Positions 26,470 to 32,860 of a stretch of DNA of 34,280 nt are shown here, in pieces. Position numbers and translations under genes: made by a program. The DNA is taken from IMG/VR virus record IMGVR_UViG_3300020160_001075, positions 1 through 34,280 of that record. One strand, 5' to 3'. The DNA is from a virus. Each line of letters starts with the position of its first letter. The first letter of the stretch is position 1. A model generated the notes under the pieces. It did no database searches. It was not told the DNA's origin and saw only the letters and a list, made by a program, of their open reading frames with translations.

Positions 26470-26728
26470 TAATTAATTTTCTACAATCAAACAAGACCTG
26501 ACATACAGTATATTCTTCGTCTTCTTCGTTTGTCATCAAACTACTTTCCAATACATCATCAAGGAAACTAATTCGGTTTATGGTTGGATCTAAATTTTTA
26601 TCAATGTGTTCTAATAATACATCTATGATTTTTATACATACAGCTTTCTTTTGTTTAACTGTAAAATCAGCATAAGCTTTAGGTATATCAAAATACCCAA
26701 GTTCAATATGTTCTCTACTTCTTGTCAT
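26462..26728 (-). CDS. Small helical protein, function unknown
   Basis: 88 residues, acidic and helical, beginning MTRSREHIELGYFDIPKAY. It overlaps the zinc-finger gene upstream by 14 bases and the sigma-like gene downstream by 8, so it is part of the same transcript. No domain recognised. A partner or regulator of the sigma-like factor is conceivable from position only. Confidence 0.6.
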   Translation of the reverse strand: MTRSREHIELGYFDIPKAYADFTVKQKKAVCIKIIDVLLEHIDKNLDPTINRISFLDDVLESSLMTNEEDEEYTVCQVLFDCRKLIND

Positions 26729-27440
26729 AATTATCTTTTATAATTCTCATAACCGTTGCTGGTGATATACCATAAATATCTCCTATCTTAATATAAGTCA
26801 TTCCCCTTTCTCTTAATTCCAATAATTCATTTCTTTTTAAATATACTGGTGACCTTTCACTTCCTTTATAATTTCCAAGATTTATATATTTAAATTTCTT
26901 AATTGGTTTCTCCCATACCTTATCTTTTGTCTTAAATCCTTTCTTGCTCCATACACCATTTGGATTTAGTTTCCAACCTAACGCTGTTAGAAATTCTGTT
27001 ACCTGTTGTTCTTGATATATATCAGCATAATCTCCCGGTGTTTGTTTAACCCTTTCAGAACCACCATTATTGATTTTACGCTCCAAACTTTCTTTTCTTC
27101 TATATGTTGCTTCCTTTTCTCTTACACATACAATACATTGGAACCTATTTATATAAAATTCATTCATATTCTTAATTTCATTACAATCCTTACATCTACG
27201 TTGACCTTTCAATACCTCCTGTTGTGATTCTGGAACCACTGGTTGGATTATCTTTTCTTGTTGAGGTACTTGTTCCAATAGTTTTTTTTGTTGTCTTAAT
27301 TTGAGTTTATATTCTCTTGCTTGTTGTCTTGTACAATCTAAACAAATTAATCTTGTATAAAACTTTTTATGACCAGAATGATAATAAGTATAATACTCTT
27401 TCTCATCTTTTTCAACCTTACACTTGGAACATATCTTCAT
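26715..27440 (-). CDS. DNA-binding protein with two zinc-finger motifs and C-terminal HTH
   Basis: 241 residues from the ATG at 27440 (an upstream TTG at 27461 is unlikely because it lies in the T-run of a terminator). Two Cys4 zinc motifs of the kind CSKCKVEKDEKEYY...CLDC and CKDCNEIKNMNEFY...CIVC lie at about 3-33 and 83-105. A Gln/Glu-rich link joins them. The C-terminus has NELLELRERGMTYIKIGDIY then GISPATVMRIIK, a resolvase- or sigma-like helix-turn-helix. Probably a regulator of the late block that begins with it. A similar single zinc motif begins the protein at 32053-32388. Confidence 0.65.
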   Translation of the reverse strand: MKICSKCKVEKDEKEYYTYYHSGHKKFYTRLICLDCTRQQAREYKLKLRQQKKLLEQVPQQEKIIQPVVPESQQEVLKGQRRCKDCNEIKNMNEFYINRFQCIVCVREKEATYRRKESLERKINNGGSERVKQTPGDYADIYQEQQVTEFLTALGWKLNPNGVWSKKGFKTKDKVWEKPIKKFKYINLGNYKGSERSPVYLKRNELLELRERGMTYIKIGDIYGISPATVMRIIKDNYDKK

Positions 27441-27458
27441 ATAAATACTTCTATAAAT

Positions 27459-27499
27459 CAAAAAACCTGATACCCCATTTTTTAATTAGGATACCAGGT
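27459..27499 (-). terminator. Intrinsic terminator or attenuator before the zinc-finger gene
   Basis: On the minus strand, ACCTGGTATCC (27499-27489) can pair with GGGTATCAGGT (ending near 27465) through eleven positions with two G-U pairs, and is followed by TTTTTT. A second copy of ACCTGGTA lies upstream at 27518-27511 and could pair instead, so attenuation is possible. It separates the early regulatory genes from the late transcript. Confidence 0.65.
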
Positions 27500-27543
27500 C
27501 AGGAGTTTATTACCAGGTATGATAATAAATAAATATAAACTAT

Positions 27544-27759
27544 CTAATCTATATCATCAAGTGATAAGAATTGTTTTGTTTGTGTAATTACTTTTGAATA
27601 TTGGTTGAGGATTATTTCATCACCAGAACTTCTTTCTGTTGAGGTTAGTTTCTCTAGCATGGAAACATATTCATTCCTTGCGGTTGAAGGTAAATTATAA
27701 AATTCCTTCAACGATAGTTCTTTATCTCTCCAGCACCAGCCTTTCTTTTCTTTAGTCAT
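27544..27759 (-). CDS. Small helical protein, function unknown
   Basis: 71 residues, charged, beginning MTKEKKGWCWRDKELSLKEF. No domain recognised. It has its own possible promoter just upstream (27778-27809) and ends just before a terminator, so it may form a single-gene or two-gene transcript with 27800-28294. Confidence 0.55.
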   Translation of the reverse strand: MTKEKKGWCWRDKELSLKEFYNLPSTARNEYVSMLEKLTSTERSSGDEIILNQYSKVITQTKQFLSLDDID

Positions 27760-27777
27760 AATCTTTATATATGTATA

Positions 27778-27809
27778 TAAATATATGTAAAATTATTTAT
27801 TATTCCAAG
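27778..27809 (-). promoter_or_regulatory. Possible promoter for the 27544-27759 gene
   Basis: On the minus strand CTTG, 20 bp, TATATTTA: one mismatch in each element against TTTG / TAnnTTTG. The region is very AT-rich, so this match could be chance. Confidence 0.3.
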
Positions 27810-28294
27810 ATTCTTAATTGTTTTAATTTACCATTACCATCATAAGTAAATCTAATAGTAAATCCAGCTAACAATCTATACTTTAAAGAAATGAAGCAGG
27901 TATATATTTCTTCTCTATCGTTGAATTTAATCTCATAAGAAACATATTGACCACCTTGCCATTCTACTTGATTATTTGATAGTATTTCAGATATTTGTTC
28001 TCTATATACATTATCAACAATAAATTGACTTTTCACCTTCGGTGGTTGAGTATTGTTTAATTCAATTAATTGTTCTTGCACATATTCTTCAAATTTACCT
28101 TGTGCAGCAAAAATTTGTAAAACTAATTTCTCAAGTTCTTTATGTTGATTAAGTAACCTGCTGTGTGCGGTCTTCATCATTTTTAAATCTTCTTCAACTG
28201 TAGCCATAATTTTAATATTTGTTTTATAATAATTTTTACAACCTTTTAACCAATTATCTAAATATTGATTAAATACAATATCATTAGTTTCCAT
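27800..28294 (-). CDS. Coiled-coil protein, function unknown
   Basis: 164 residues from the ATG at 28294, which overlaps the winged-helix gene by 11 bases; an ATG at 28207 (MATVEEDLKMMKTAHSR) is an alternative start preceded by an AT-rich leader. Residues about 30-75 form a coiled coil (ARL/HKELEKLVLQ type), followed by an alpha/beta part with REEIYTCFISLKYRLLAG. No family recognised. Its position next to a putative replication or regulatory winged-helix protein may indicate a joint role. Confidence 0.6.
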   Translation of the reverse strand: METNDIVFNQYLDNWLKGCKNYYKTNIKIMATVEEDLKMMKTAHSRLLNQHKELEKLVLQIFAAQGKFEEYVQEQLIELNNTQPPKVKSQFIVDNVYREQISEILSNNQVEWQGGQYVSYEIKFNDREEIYTCFISLKYRLLAGFTIRFTYDGNGKLKQLRILE

Positions 28295-28751
28295 TTTCTT
28301 TTTGTTTTTGATATTGATATAAAGATGTTCCTCCAGTAATATGTAATGTTTTATCTAATGATTGATTTAATGAATCTAATATAATAGTGCCAACTTCACT
28401 TGAAGGGGGGTTTAAACTTGACCGACTATCTCCTTTAACTTCACCGACTACCTCATTTAACTTGACCGACTCCTTTTCCTTAAATGTAGGTATAATTTTT
28501 CTAAATGTTTTATTATTAAATGTATAAGAACTTGTCTCAATGTAACCTAAACCCTTTAATTTAGTTATTCTTTCGGATGCTGCGGTTCTACTAATATTAA
28601 ATAATTTACCCAAATAAGAATTAGAGATAAGACAACCATTCTTTGCTTTATCTAATGATTGTATTAATGCCAATAATAGTTTATCACCATCTTTTAAATC
28701 TTTTATATTCAATAATGAATATGAAACCATTAAGAATTGTTCTTTCTCCAT
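28284..28751 (-). CDS. Winged-helix DNA-binding protein (HTH_36-like)
   Basis: 155 residues. Residues about 17-75 (LKDGDKLLLALIQSLDKAKN, CLISNSYLGKLFNISRTAAS, ERITKLKGLGYIETS) are a winged helix like those at the N-terminus of phage replication-organiser or regulatory proteins. The rest is Ser/Asn-rich and unlike the helicase-loader part, so a regulator or an initiator with a divergent C-terminus are both possible. It is the first gene of the leftward transcript and lies opposite the first plus-strand gene across a 145-base regulatory gap. Confidence 0.65.
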   Translation of the reverse strand: MEKEQFLMVSYSLLNIKDLKDGDKLLLALIQSLDKAKNGCLISNSYLGKLFNISRTAASERITKLKGLGYIETSSYTFNNKTFRKIIPTFKEKESVKLNEVVGEVKGDSRSSLNPPSSEVGTIILDSLNQSLDKTLHITGGTSLYQYQKQKENGN

Positions 28752-28822
28752 ACTGCTAATTTACTATAAATATTTGAAATATCAAAAAGATTAATTTATT
28801 TTATAAACATACCTATTTTAGA

Positions 28823-28878
28823 TGTGGAAAAAGATTTATCAAAAGATTTTGTAATATCGGTGAAGTTTCATATATTTA
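28823..28878 (+). promoter_or_regulatory. Promoter region for rightward early genes, with a DnaA-box-like site
   Basis: TTTG at 28848-28851, 19 bp, TATATTTA at 28871-28878 (one mismatch to TAnnTTTG). A TGTGGAAAA at 28823-28831 differs by one base from the TGTGGATAA repeats upstream of two other plus-strand promoters, and lies 16 bases before the -33 element (15 bases in the 31008 promoter). Transcription would start near 28885, about 12 bases before the first ATG. Confidence 0.45.
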
Positions 28879-28896
28879 TGTATAAACAATTATATT

Positions 28897-29184
28897 ATGA
28901 GTTACCACAACACAACTATTGAAAGAGACCCTACTCTTAAACAATTTCAAAAGGACGCTAAAAAACAAGAGGATGTAGTATTAAGAATGTTTGAGGTTTA
29001 TGAACCCCAACAAATAAAGTTTAGTAAATGGGATATGGTTGACCTATATCCATGTTTCATATTACCAACATCAGTAGGTAGATGTTTAACTGATTTAACC
29101 AAGGAAGGTAAGTTAATTAGATTAGGCGAGAAGAAGACAAGTAAGTACGGAAGACCTGAACATTTTTATCAACTTAAAAAATAA
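28897..29184 (+). CDS. Small winged-helix-like protein, first rightward early gene
   Basis: 95 residues. PTSVGRCLTDLTKEGKLIRLG followed by KYGRPEHFYQL (in pieces) is the usual recognition-helix and wing pattern of small phage winged-helix proteins. It is first in a run of seven plus-strand genes with very short gaps and lies divergent to the other winged-helix gene. A regulatory role is likely; target unknown. Confidence 0.6.
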   Translation: MSYHNTTIERDPTLKQFQKDAKKQEDVVLRMFEVYEPQQIKFSKWDMVDLYPCFILPTSVGRCLTDLTKEGKLIRLGEKKTSKYGRPEHFYQLKK

Positions 29185-29190
29185 AACAAA

Positions 29191-29442
29191 ATGGCTAATT
29201 ACAAGGACCTTGAATTAGGTTTCAACAGAACTCAACTCTTTAAGGAAGAAGTACAACCACAGATTAACAGATGTTCAGCACTAAACGCTGTGTTGGACTT
29301 TTGTAAATTAAATGACTTAACTTTAACCACGTCAGATATGAACCTTCTGACCAAACGATTCATCAATTATATTGAAACTGGTGATGATGGTTGGATGGAA
29401 AAGTTTGATGAACATATTAAAAAGAATTATAAAACTAAATAA
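29191..29442 (+). CDS. Small helical protein, function unknown
   Basis: 83 residues, beginning MANYKDLELGFNRTQLFKEE. Helical and charged, without a recognised domain. Start context AACAAA-ATG. Six bases after the preceding gene, one base before the next. Confidence 0.6.
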   Translation: MANYKDLELGFNRTQLFKEEVQPQINRCSALNAVLDFCKLNDLTLTTSDMNLLTKRFINYIETGDDGWMEKFDEHIKKNYKTK

Positions 29443-29443
29443 T

Positions 29444-29659
29444 ATGAACGATAAAGAATTAAATTATTTACTAACCAACTTTGCTTGTGACCGTTTAGAT
29501 GAATTACAAATATGGTTAGAAGAAAAGGATTGTGATAGACAATTTATCTACGAGGTAATTGACGCGTCATTAAACCTATCAATTAAAAATGTAGAAGAGC
29601 AAAATTTTAGAAATAAAAAATTACTTGAAGAAGTAAAAAATAGATTTAAAGAAGATTAA
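29444..29659 (+). CDS. Small acidic helical protein, function unknown
   Basis: 71 residues from the ATG at 29444, preceded by AACTAAATAAT. An upstream in-frame ATG (29372) would overlap the previous gene by 71 bases and is not preferred. Acidic with helices (LDELQIWLEEKDCDRQFI). No family recognised. Confidence 0.6.
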   Translation: MNDKELNYLLTNFACDRLDELQIWLEEKDCDRQFIYEVIDASLNLSIKNVEEQNFRNKKLLEEVKNRFKED

Positions 29660-29660
29660 T

Positions 29661-29798
29661 ATGGAAGAACTAATTAAGTTCACAGCGGACAACTACGATG
29701 GGTTATACGAGATATACTCAACACAGATTGACCCACATGAAATGACGTTTGATGACTTTTGTATGAAGATGTTTATCGCTCACATTAAAAATAAATAA
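29661..29798 (+). CDS. Very small acidic protein, function unknown
   Basis: 45 residues, beginning MEELIKFTADNYDGLYEIYS, short, acidic and probably helical. The close spacing to neighbours (one base each side) and the shared AT-rich start context support a real gene. Function unknown. Confidence 0.55.
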   Translation: MEELIKFTADNYDGLYEIYSTQIDPHEMTFDDFCMKMFIAHIKNK

Positions 29799-29799
29799 A

Positions 29800-29976
29800 A
29801 TGAAAAAACCACAAGAAGATTATTTTAAGGAGTTTCAAAAGATGTTAGATGGGGTTCAAACTCTTATTGAACAGGATAAAACTATTTTACAAAACAAAAA
29901 GTTTATCAGATTTATGAAAAAGTTTGGATATAGGTATGATGGTAATAAAGTGTATTTTGTATTTGATAATAATTAA
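29800..29976 (+). CDS. Small helical protein, function unknown
   Basis: 58 residues, beginning MKKPQEDYFKEFQKMLDGVQ, a helical charged first half, then KFGYRYDGNKVYFVFDNN with two short strands. Start context AATAAA-ATG as in the genes after it. No family recognised. Confidence 0.55.
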   Translation: MKKPQEDYFKEFQKMLDGVQTLIEQDKTILQNKKFIRFMKKFGYRYDGNKVYFVFDNN

Positions 29977-29986
29977 AATAAATAAA

Positions 29987-30457
29987 ATGAAAAAACAAAT
30001 TAGGGTGTACGACATTAAATGGTTTTACAATTATGAAGACCATACTGACCAACCGAAAGAAGAATATGATGCTACCTTTAACGCAGAACCAACTGAAATG
30101 ATTATTGATGTTTCCGATTGGGATGAAAAACATTTACAGAATGATTGGATTGAAGACAGAATATCTGATTATATTTCTGATGAAAGTGGATATTACCACG
30201 AGGGTTATTCTTTTGAGTGGGTTAAACAAGAAACCATCCAAGGTGTTATTACCAAACCAATTATGATTGTCTCGGAAGAAGATATGAAAGAAATTAAATT
30301 AACAAAAAGTGAAGTATCTTCATTTAGAGGAGCACTGTACCTTGCGTGGAAAGAATCTGAAAGGTGGATGGGACTTAAAGAAAGGCAAGAATTAGAAAAA
30401 GATTTAGATTCTATTTATATTAAACTTCGTGAACCATCACCAAAAATAAACAAATAA
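29987..30457 (+). CDS. Early protein, function unknown, with ETIQGVITKP motif
   Basis: 156 residues from the ATG at 29987 (the in-frame ATG at 29924 lies inside the preceding gene). The first 80 residues look alpha/beta with acidic patches (DVSDWDEKHLQNDWIED). Residues about 82-91 are ETIQGVITKP, which is also present in the next gene and is encoded there by an almost identical DNA stretch. The C-terminus is helical. Function unknown. Confidence 0.6.
   Translation: MKKQIRVYDIKWFYNYEDHTDQPKEEYDATFNAEPTEMIIDVSDWDEKHLQNDWIEDRISDYISDESGYYHEGYSFEWVKQETIQGVITKPIMIVSEEDMKEIKLTKSEVSSFRGALYLAWKESERWMGLKERQELEKDLDSIYIKLREPSPKINK
30228..30252 (+). repeat. 25-bp direct repeat, first copy (second copy at 30613-30637)
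   Basis: The 25 bases at 30228-30252 and 30613-30637 are identical and in the same codon phase, coding for ETIQGVIT in both genes. The flanks diverge after one more mismatch. The distance between copies is 385 bases. Confidence 0.85.
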
Positions 30458-30458
30458 G

Positions 30459-30695
30459 ATGAAAAGAAATAAATCGGTTTATCTAACCAAATGGGAAAAA
30501 CAAATAATTACAGGAATAATTAAATCACACTTGGAAAATGTTAAAACTAATCCTTATTTTGAATTTATTGAAGATGAATTTCAACGAGTGATAAACAAAT
30601 TAGAAGTTAAAGAAGAAACCATCCAAGGTGTTATTACAAAACCTAAATCACAGTTAGAAGATTTGATTGAACACTCAAAAAAAATGGTTGAATAA
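30459..30695 (+). CDS. Small early protein with ETIQGVITKP motif
   Basis: 78 residues, beginning MKRNKSVYLTKWEKQIITGI. Helical, with EETIQGVITKP near residue 54 as in the preceding gene. The end is charged (SQLEDLIEHSKKMVE). It is the last gene of the first rightward group; a possible promoter for a short RNA starts three bases after its stop. Function unknown. Confidence 0.6.
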   Translation: MKRNKSVYLTKWEKQIITGIIKSHLENVKTNPYFEFIEDEFQRVINKLEVKEETIQGVITKPKSQLEDLIEHSKKMVE

Positions 30696-30697
30696 TA

Positions 30698-30729
30698 TTT
30701 GGTATTTCAAATTCTTTTTCTTATATTTA
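30698..30729 (+). promoter_or_regulatory. Possible promoter for a short RNA
   Basis: TTTG at 30698-30701, 20 bp, TATATTTA at 30722-30729. Same form as the 28848 promoter, with one mismatch in the -7 element. Transcription would begin near 30735, at the first of four complementary G/C-rich segments. The sequence is AT-rich, so confidence is low. Confidence 0.35.
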
Positions 30730-30734
30730 TTATA

Positions 30735-30867
30735 CGATGGGGGTGGATGTATAGTTTTATTACTTATTGCCATTTGTATATTGATTATCCTTCCCCCATC
30801 TTTTAATATGTTTCGTATTGATGGTTTGTTCATAACTCCCTCATCGTTTATTCGGTGGGGGTTTTTT
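30735..30867 (+). ncRNA. Candidate structured small RNA or attenuated leader
   Basis: This stretch has four segments that can pair in more than one way: GATGGGGG (30736-30743), CCCCCATC (30793-30800), CCCTCATCG (30837-30845) and CGGTGGGGG (30853-30861). Segment 1 pairs exactly with 2, and 3 with 4 through G-U pairs. The alternatives 1 with 3 and 2 with 4 are also good. Segment 4 is followed by TTTTTT (30862-30867), so 3:4 is an intrinsic terminator. No protein-coding pattern is convincing here. It could be a terminated small RNA of about 130 bases, or an attenuator ahead of the cassette. No known RNA family is recognised. Confidence 0.4.
30837..30867 (+). terminator. Intrinsic terminator before the cassette
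   Basis: Stem CCCTCATCG / CGGTGGGGG with two G-U pairs and a loop of seven, followed by six T. It closes the early rightward transcript or the candidate small RNA. Confidence 0.7.
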
Positions 30868-30908
30868 ATTTGGATTGTACGGAAGGTGTCGGTGGAATAA
30901 AATTTGAA

Positions 30909-30957
30909 TGTTGTCTGGCAAAATCCCCCACCCTTATATTCTTGCCAAACAATATTG
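30909..30957. repeat. Imperfect palindrome, left copy, bounding the cassette
   Basis: AATGTTGTCTGGCAA and TTGCCAAACAATATT are complementary arms (13 Watson-Crick pairs, one G-T pair, one mismatch) around a 19-base loop with CCCCCACCC. The same arms, with a four-base loop, occur at 32806-32841. The copies share AATGTTGTyTGGCAAAATC and CTTGCCrrACAATATTG and flank the gene group 31080-32728. Confidence 0.75.
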
Positions 30958-30971
30958 GGACAGATCACAAA

Positions 30972-30992
30972 TGTGGATAAGTATGTGGATAA
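30972..30992 (+). repeat. Two tandem DnaA-box repeats upstream of the cassette promoter
   Basis: TGTGGATAA at 30972-30980 and 30984-30992, joined by GTA, with a 12-bp period, the same unit as at 4343-4375. They end 15 bases before the -33 element, ten bases (one helical turn) further away than in the 4381 promoter. Confidence 0.75.
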
Positions 30993-31007
30993 GTTTCTTA
31001 AAATATA

Positions 31008-31039
31008 TTTGGTGGGTAAGTTAGGATATACTAATTTTG
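31008..31039 (+). promoter_or_regulatory. Bacteroidetes-type promoter of the 31-32.7 kb cassette
   Basis: TTTG at 31008-31011, 20 bp, TAATTTTG at 31032-31039, an exact match to the consensus and identical in both elements and spacer length to the 4381-4412 promoter. The leader to the ATG at 31080 would be about 35 bases. Confidence 0.7.
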
Positions 31040-31079
31040 TGTCTTAATAACATCAGGTAGATGTTTAAAACAAAAAGTT

Positions 31080-31295
31080 ATGAGAGCAAATTACGATTTT
31101 ACCATCATTGGTACAGAAATTGACTATCGTGGTTGGACAACCTTTATTATTAAAGGTGAAGAAAGACGAATTACACATTTCGTTAATAACCATTTAAAGA
31201 CAGATTTATTAACTCCTGTTATGAATCAGTTTTGGTCTTTTGAAGACACCTACGAAATTACATTGGTTCCTAAAGATGATGAATTAGAAAATTAA
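31080..31295 (+). CDS. First cassette gene, small alpha/beta protein, function unknown
   Basis: 71 residues, beginning MRANYDFTIIGTEIDYRGWT, with a beta-rich first part (TFIIKGEERRITHF) and a charged C-terminus. Start context AAAAGTT-ATG, shared with 31354, 31523, 32399 and the orphan gene at 4464. No family recognised. Transcribed from the promoter at 31008. Confidence 0.6.
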   Translation: MRANYDFTIIGTEIDYRGWTTFIIKGEERRITHFVNNHLKTDLLTPVMNQFWSFEDTYEITLVPKDDELEN

Positions 31296-31304
31296 AACAA
31301 ATTT

Positions 31305-31329
31305 GGTGGGGGACTAACAATCCCCTACC
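31305..31329 (+). other. Intercistronic hairpin
   Basis: GGTGGGGGA (31305-31313) and TCCCCTACC (31321-31329) form a nine-pair stem with one G-U pair and a seven-base loop, in the gap between the first two cassette genes. There is no T-run after it, so it is probably not a terminator. It may protect or control the message. GGTGGGGG is also segment 4 of the structured stretch at 30735-30867. Confidence 0.6.
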
Positions 31330-31353
31330 TTTACAAAAATCAAATAAAAAGTT

Positions 31354-31515
31354 ATGAAAGAAAGATATAATTTAGTTTTAAGTCCACAACAAATACAATA
31401 TTTGTTGCAAGCATTAACCCAATCAATTGAAATTGAAAGTGGTTTGGAACAACCAGACGAAACCTTTTTAGACACTATCCTTAAATTAAGAAACCGACTT
31501 ATCCAAAATAAATAA
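31354..31515 (+). CDS. Small helical protein, function unknown
   Basis: 53 residues, beginning MKERYNLVLSPQQIQYLLQA, amphipathic helical with Gln and Leu, perhaps a dimerising or protein-binding peptide. Start context AAAAGTT-ATG. It follows the hairpin at 31305. Function unknown. Confidence 0.6.
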   Translation: MKERYNLVLSPQQIQYLLQALTQSIEIESGLEQPDETFLDTILKLRNRLIQNK

Positions 31516-31522
31516 TATAGTT

Positions 31523-32047
31523 ATGTCAAGTAGAGCACAAAAAAGATTAGCTGAACGTGAAACACGTAGAGAAGCTACATCAAGAATGTTTAACGAAATG
31601 GGTTTAAACACATTAGTTGGTATTGGTTGGTTTTATAAACACGACACAGAAGATGGTTGGGGTTTATTTGCATTAGAAGGTATGGAAAATTGGGATGGTA
31701 TTAAATACATTCACGATACTTGTGAACAAGTATATAAGAATGAAATGAACGCCATTGAAAAACAAGTTAATGGTTATAATATTTCTTTAGAAGAATTTCA
31801 AAAAGAAACTAAATCAAACTTAAAACAATATATTAAACAATTTTATATTTTATTAGGTTTTAAAGATGGTAAGCAACCATTAGGTCAAACTATTAAATGG
31901 GAAATGAGTGAAGATATTGGTCAATTAACAGCATTAATTTGTATCCAAATATTCTATCTTTATAAATGGGGTATGATTCCAGATGATACATATAATGGTA
32001 TGTCTTACCAATATATGAATGAATCAATTTTAGCAACACAAATTTAA
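31523..32047 (+). CDS. Cassette protein of unknown function
   Basis: 174 residues, beginning MSSRAQKRLAERETRREATS, a very basic N-terminus, then a core with LVGIGWFYKHDTEDGWGLFA and, after a helical middle, SEDIGQLTALICIQIFYLYK, aromatic and hydrophobic enough to be a buried or membrane-near helix. No family recognised. Start context ATAGTT-ATG. The largest protein in the cassette. Confidence 0.6.
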   Translation: MSSRAQKRLAERETRREATSRMFNEMGLNTLVGIGWFYKHDTEDGWGLFALEGMENWDGIKYIHDTCEQVYKNEMNAIEKQVNGYNISLEEFQKETKSNLKQYIKQFYILLGFKDGKQPLGQTIKWEMSEDIGQLTALICIQIFYLYKWGMIPDDTYNGMSYQYMNESILATQI

Positions 32048-32052
32048 TTAAT

Positions 32053-32388
32053 ATGAAAGAATCAAAAGAATGTACTAACTGTAATGAAATTAAACCTCTT
32101 GGAGAATTTAATAAACATTACCGTACAAATGATGGATTATCTTATTATTGTAAAGATTGTCTACATATAAAACAAAAAAAATATTATATAAAACCTGATG
32201 AAACTGTTAATACGGTTGGTCGTGTTAAATCTTATAAAAAAGTATCACTTCAAATAGACGATATTAAATTATTAAAAGAATGTATTGATAGTCATATTAA
32301 GACAATTCAAAATGATAATAGTGATGAATATTTTAATATCATCTACAATTTTAAATTAATACAATCTAAATTAAATCACGCAGTTTAA
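32053..32388 (+). CDS. Small zinc-finger protein
   Basis: 111 residues. The N-terminal CTNCNEIKPLGEFNKH and, after DGLSYY, CKDC make a Cys4 zinc motif like those in the protein at 26715-27440 and, more widely, in HNH-type phage proteins. The C-terminal half is helical (DIKLLKECIDSHIKTIQ) and has no nuclease motif. A nucleic-acid-binding role is likely. Its start context is TAATTAAT-ATG, unlike the AGTT of its neighbours, and it may have been acquired separately. Confidence 0.65.
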   Translation: MKESKECTNCNEIKPLGEFNKHYRTNDGLSYYCKDCLHIKQKKYYIKPDETVNTVGRVKSYKKVSLQIDDIKLLKECIDSHIKTIQNDNSDEYFNIIYNFKLIQSKLNHAV

Positions 32389-32398
32389 ATTAATAGTT

Positions 32399-32728
32399 AT
32401 GAAAAAAGAACAATCAGTAAATAGCTTCGTAAAAGACGGAGATTTTGGTAAGAAACTTACTAATTTATGTTTAAAATTAGAACAATCAGTTAATGATTTA
32501 AATATGGATATTCACGATTCATGGAGTGATTTTCAACCATCCTATTGTGTGGCTAATAAAAGTAGAGAAGAAAGATTTGATATTATTGTTGTCCACCCAA
32601 GAATTGAAAAAGGTAAGGAGTATTTTGTAATTCAAGACCAACGAAGAAACTCACCTACCTTTAGTCCTTTAGGTATGGATAATAATTTCACATTTGATGA
32701 AGTAATAGATTTTATTAAAACATTATAA
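32399..32728 (+). CDS. Last cassette gene, function unknown
   Basis: 109 residues, beginning MKKEQSVNSFVKDGDFGKKL. The middle has ERFDIIVVHPRIEKGKEYFV, suggesting a beta sheet, and the C-terminus is helical. Start context ATAGTT-ATG. Followed at once by hairpins and a terminator. No family recognised. Confidence 0.6.
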   Translation: MKKEQSVNSFVKDGDFGKKLTNLCLKLEQSVNDLNMDIHDSWSDFQPSYCVANKSREERFDIIVVHPRIEKGKEYFVIQDQRRNSPTFSPLGMDNNFTFDEVIDFIKTL

Positions 32729-32730
32729 AT

Positions 32731-32792
32731 AGATTAGGTTTTTCATAACTGTATCCTAATCTTACCCTGTCGTCTCTACGATGGGGTTTTTT
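32731..32792 (+). terminator. Double hairpin with T-run ending the cassette
   Basis: First AGATTAGG (32731-32738) pairs with CCTAATCT (32755-32762). Then CCCTGTCG (32765-32772) pairs with CGATGGGG (32779-32786) with two G-U pairs, followed by TTTTTT. The second hairpin is a good intrinsic terminator. The element shares TTCATAACT and the G-run/T-run ending with the terminator region at 30829-30867. Confidence 0.75.
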
Positions 32793-32805
32793 GTGCGCTG
32801 TTCCA

Positions 32806-32841
32806 AATGTTGTTTGGCAAAATCTTGCCGGACAATATTGA
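32806..32841. repeat. Imperfect palindrome, right copy, bounding the cassette
   Basis: AATGTTGTTTGGCAA and TTGCCGGACAATATT form a 15-position stem with three G-T pairs around the loop AATC. It matches the palindrome at 30909-30957 in both arms. Together they enclose the promoter, five genes and terminator of the cassette as direct copies about 1.9 kb apart. Confidence 0.75.
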
Positions 32842-32860
32842 AAAATGACGATTTAAGACC

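Noticed and set aside
30667-30900. Plus-strand open frame of 77 codons with hydrophobic segments (FKFFFLYLLYDGGGC type)
   Set aside because: It overlaps the end of the 30459 gene, crosses the complementary G/C-rich segments and the terminator, and lacks the start context of its neighbours.
30675-30968. Minus-strand open frame of 97 codons
   Set aside because: It covers the terminator and palindrome, has no recognisable domain, and lies opposite a region better explained by RNA signals.
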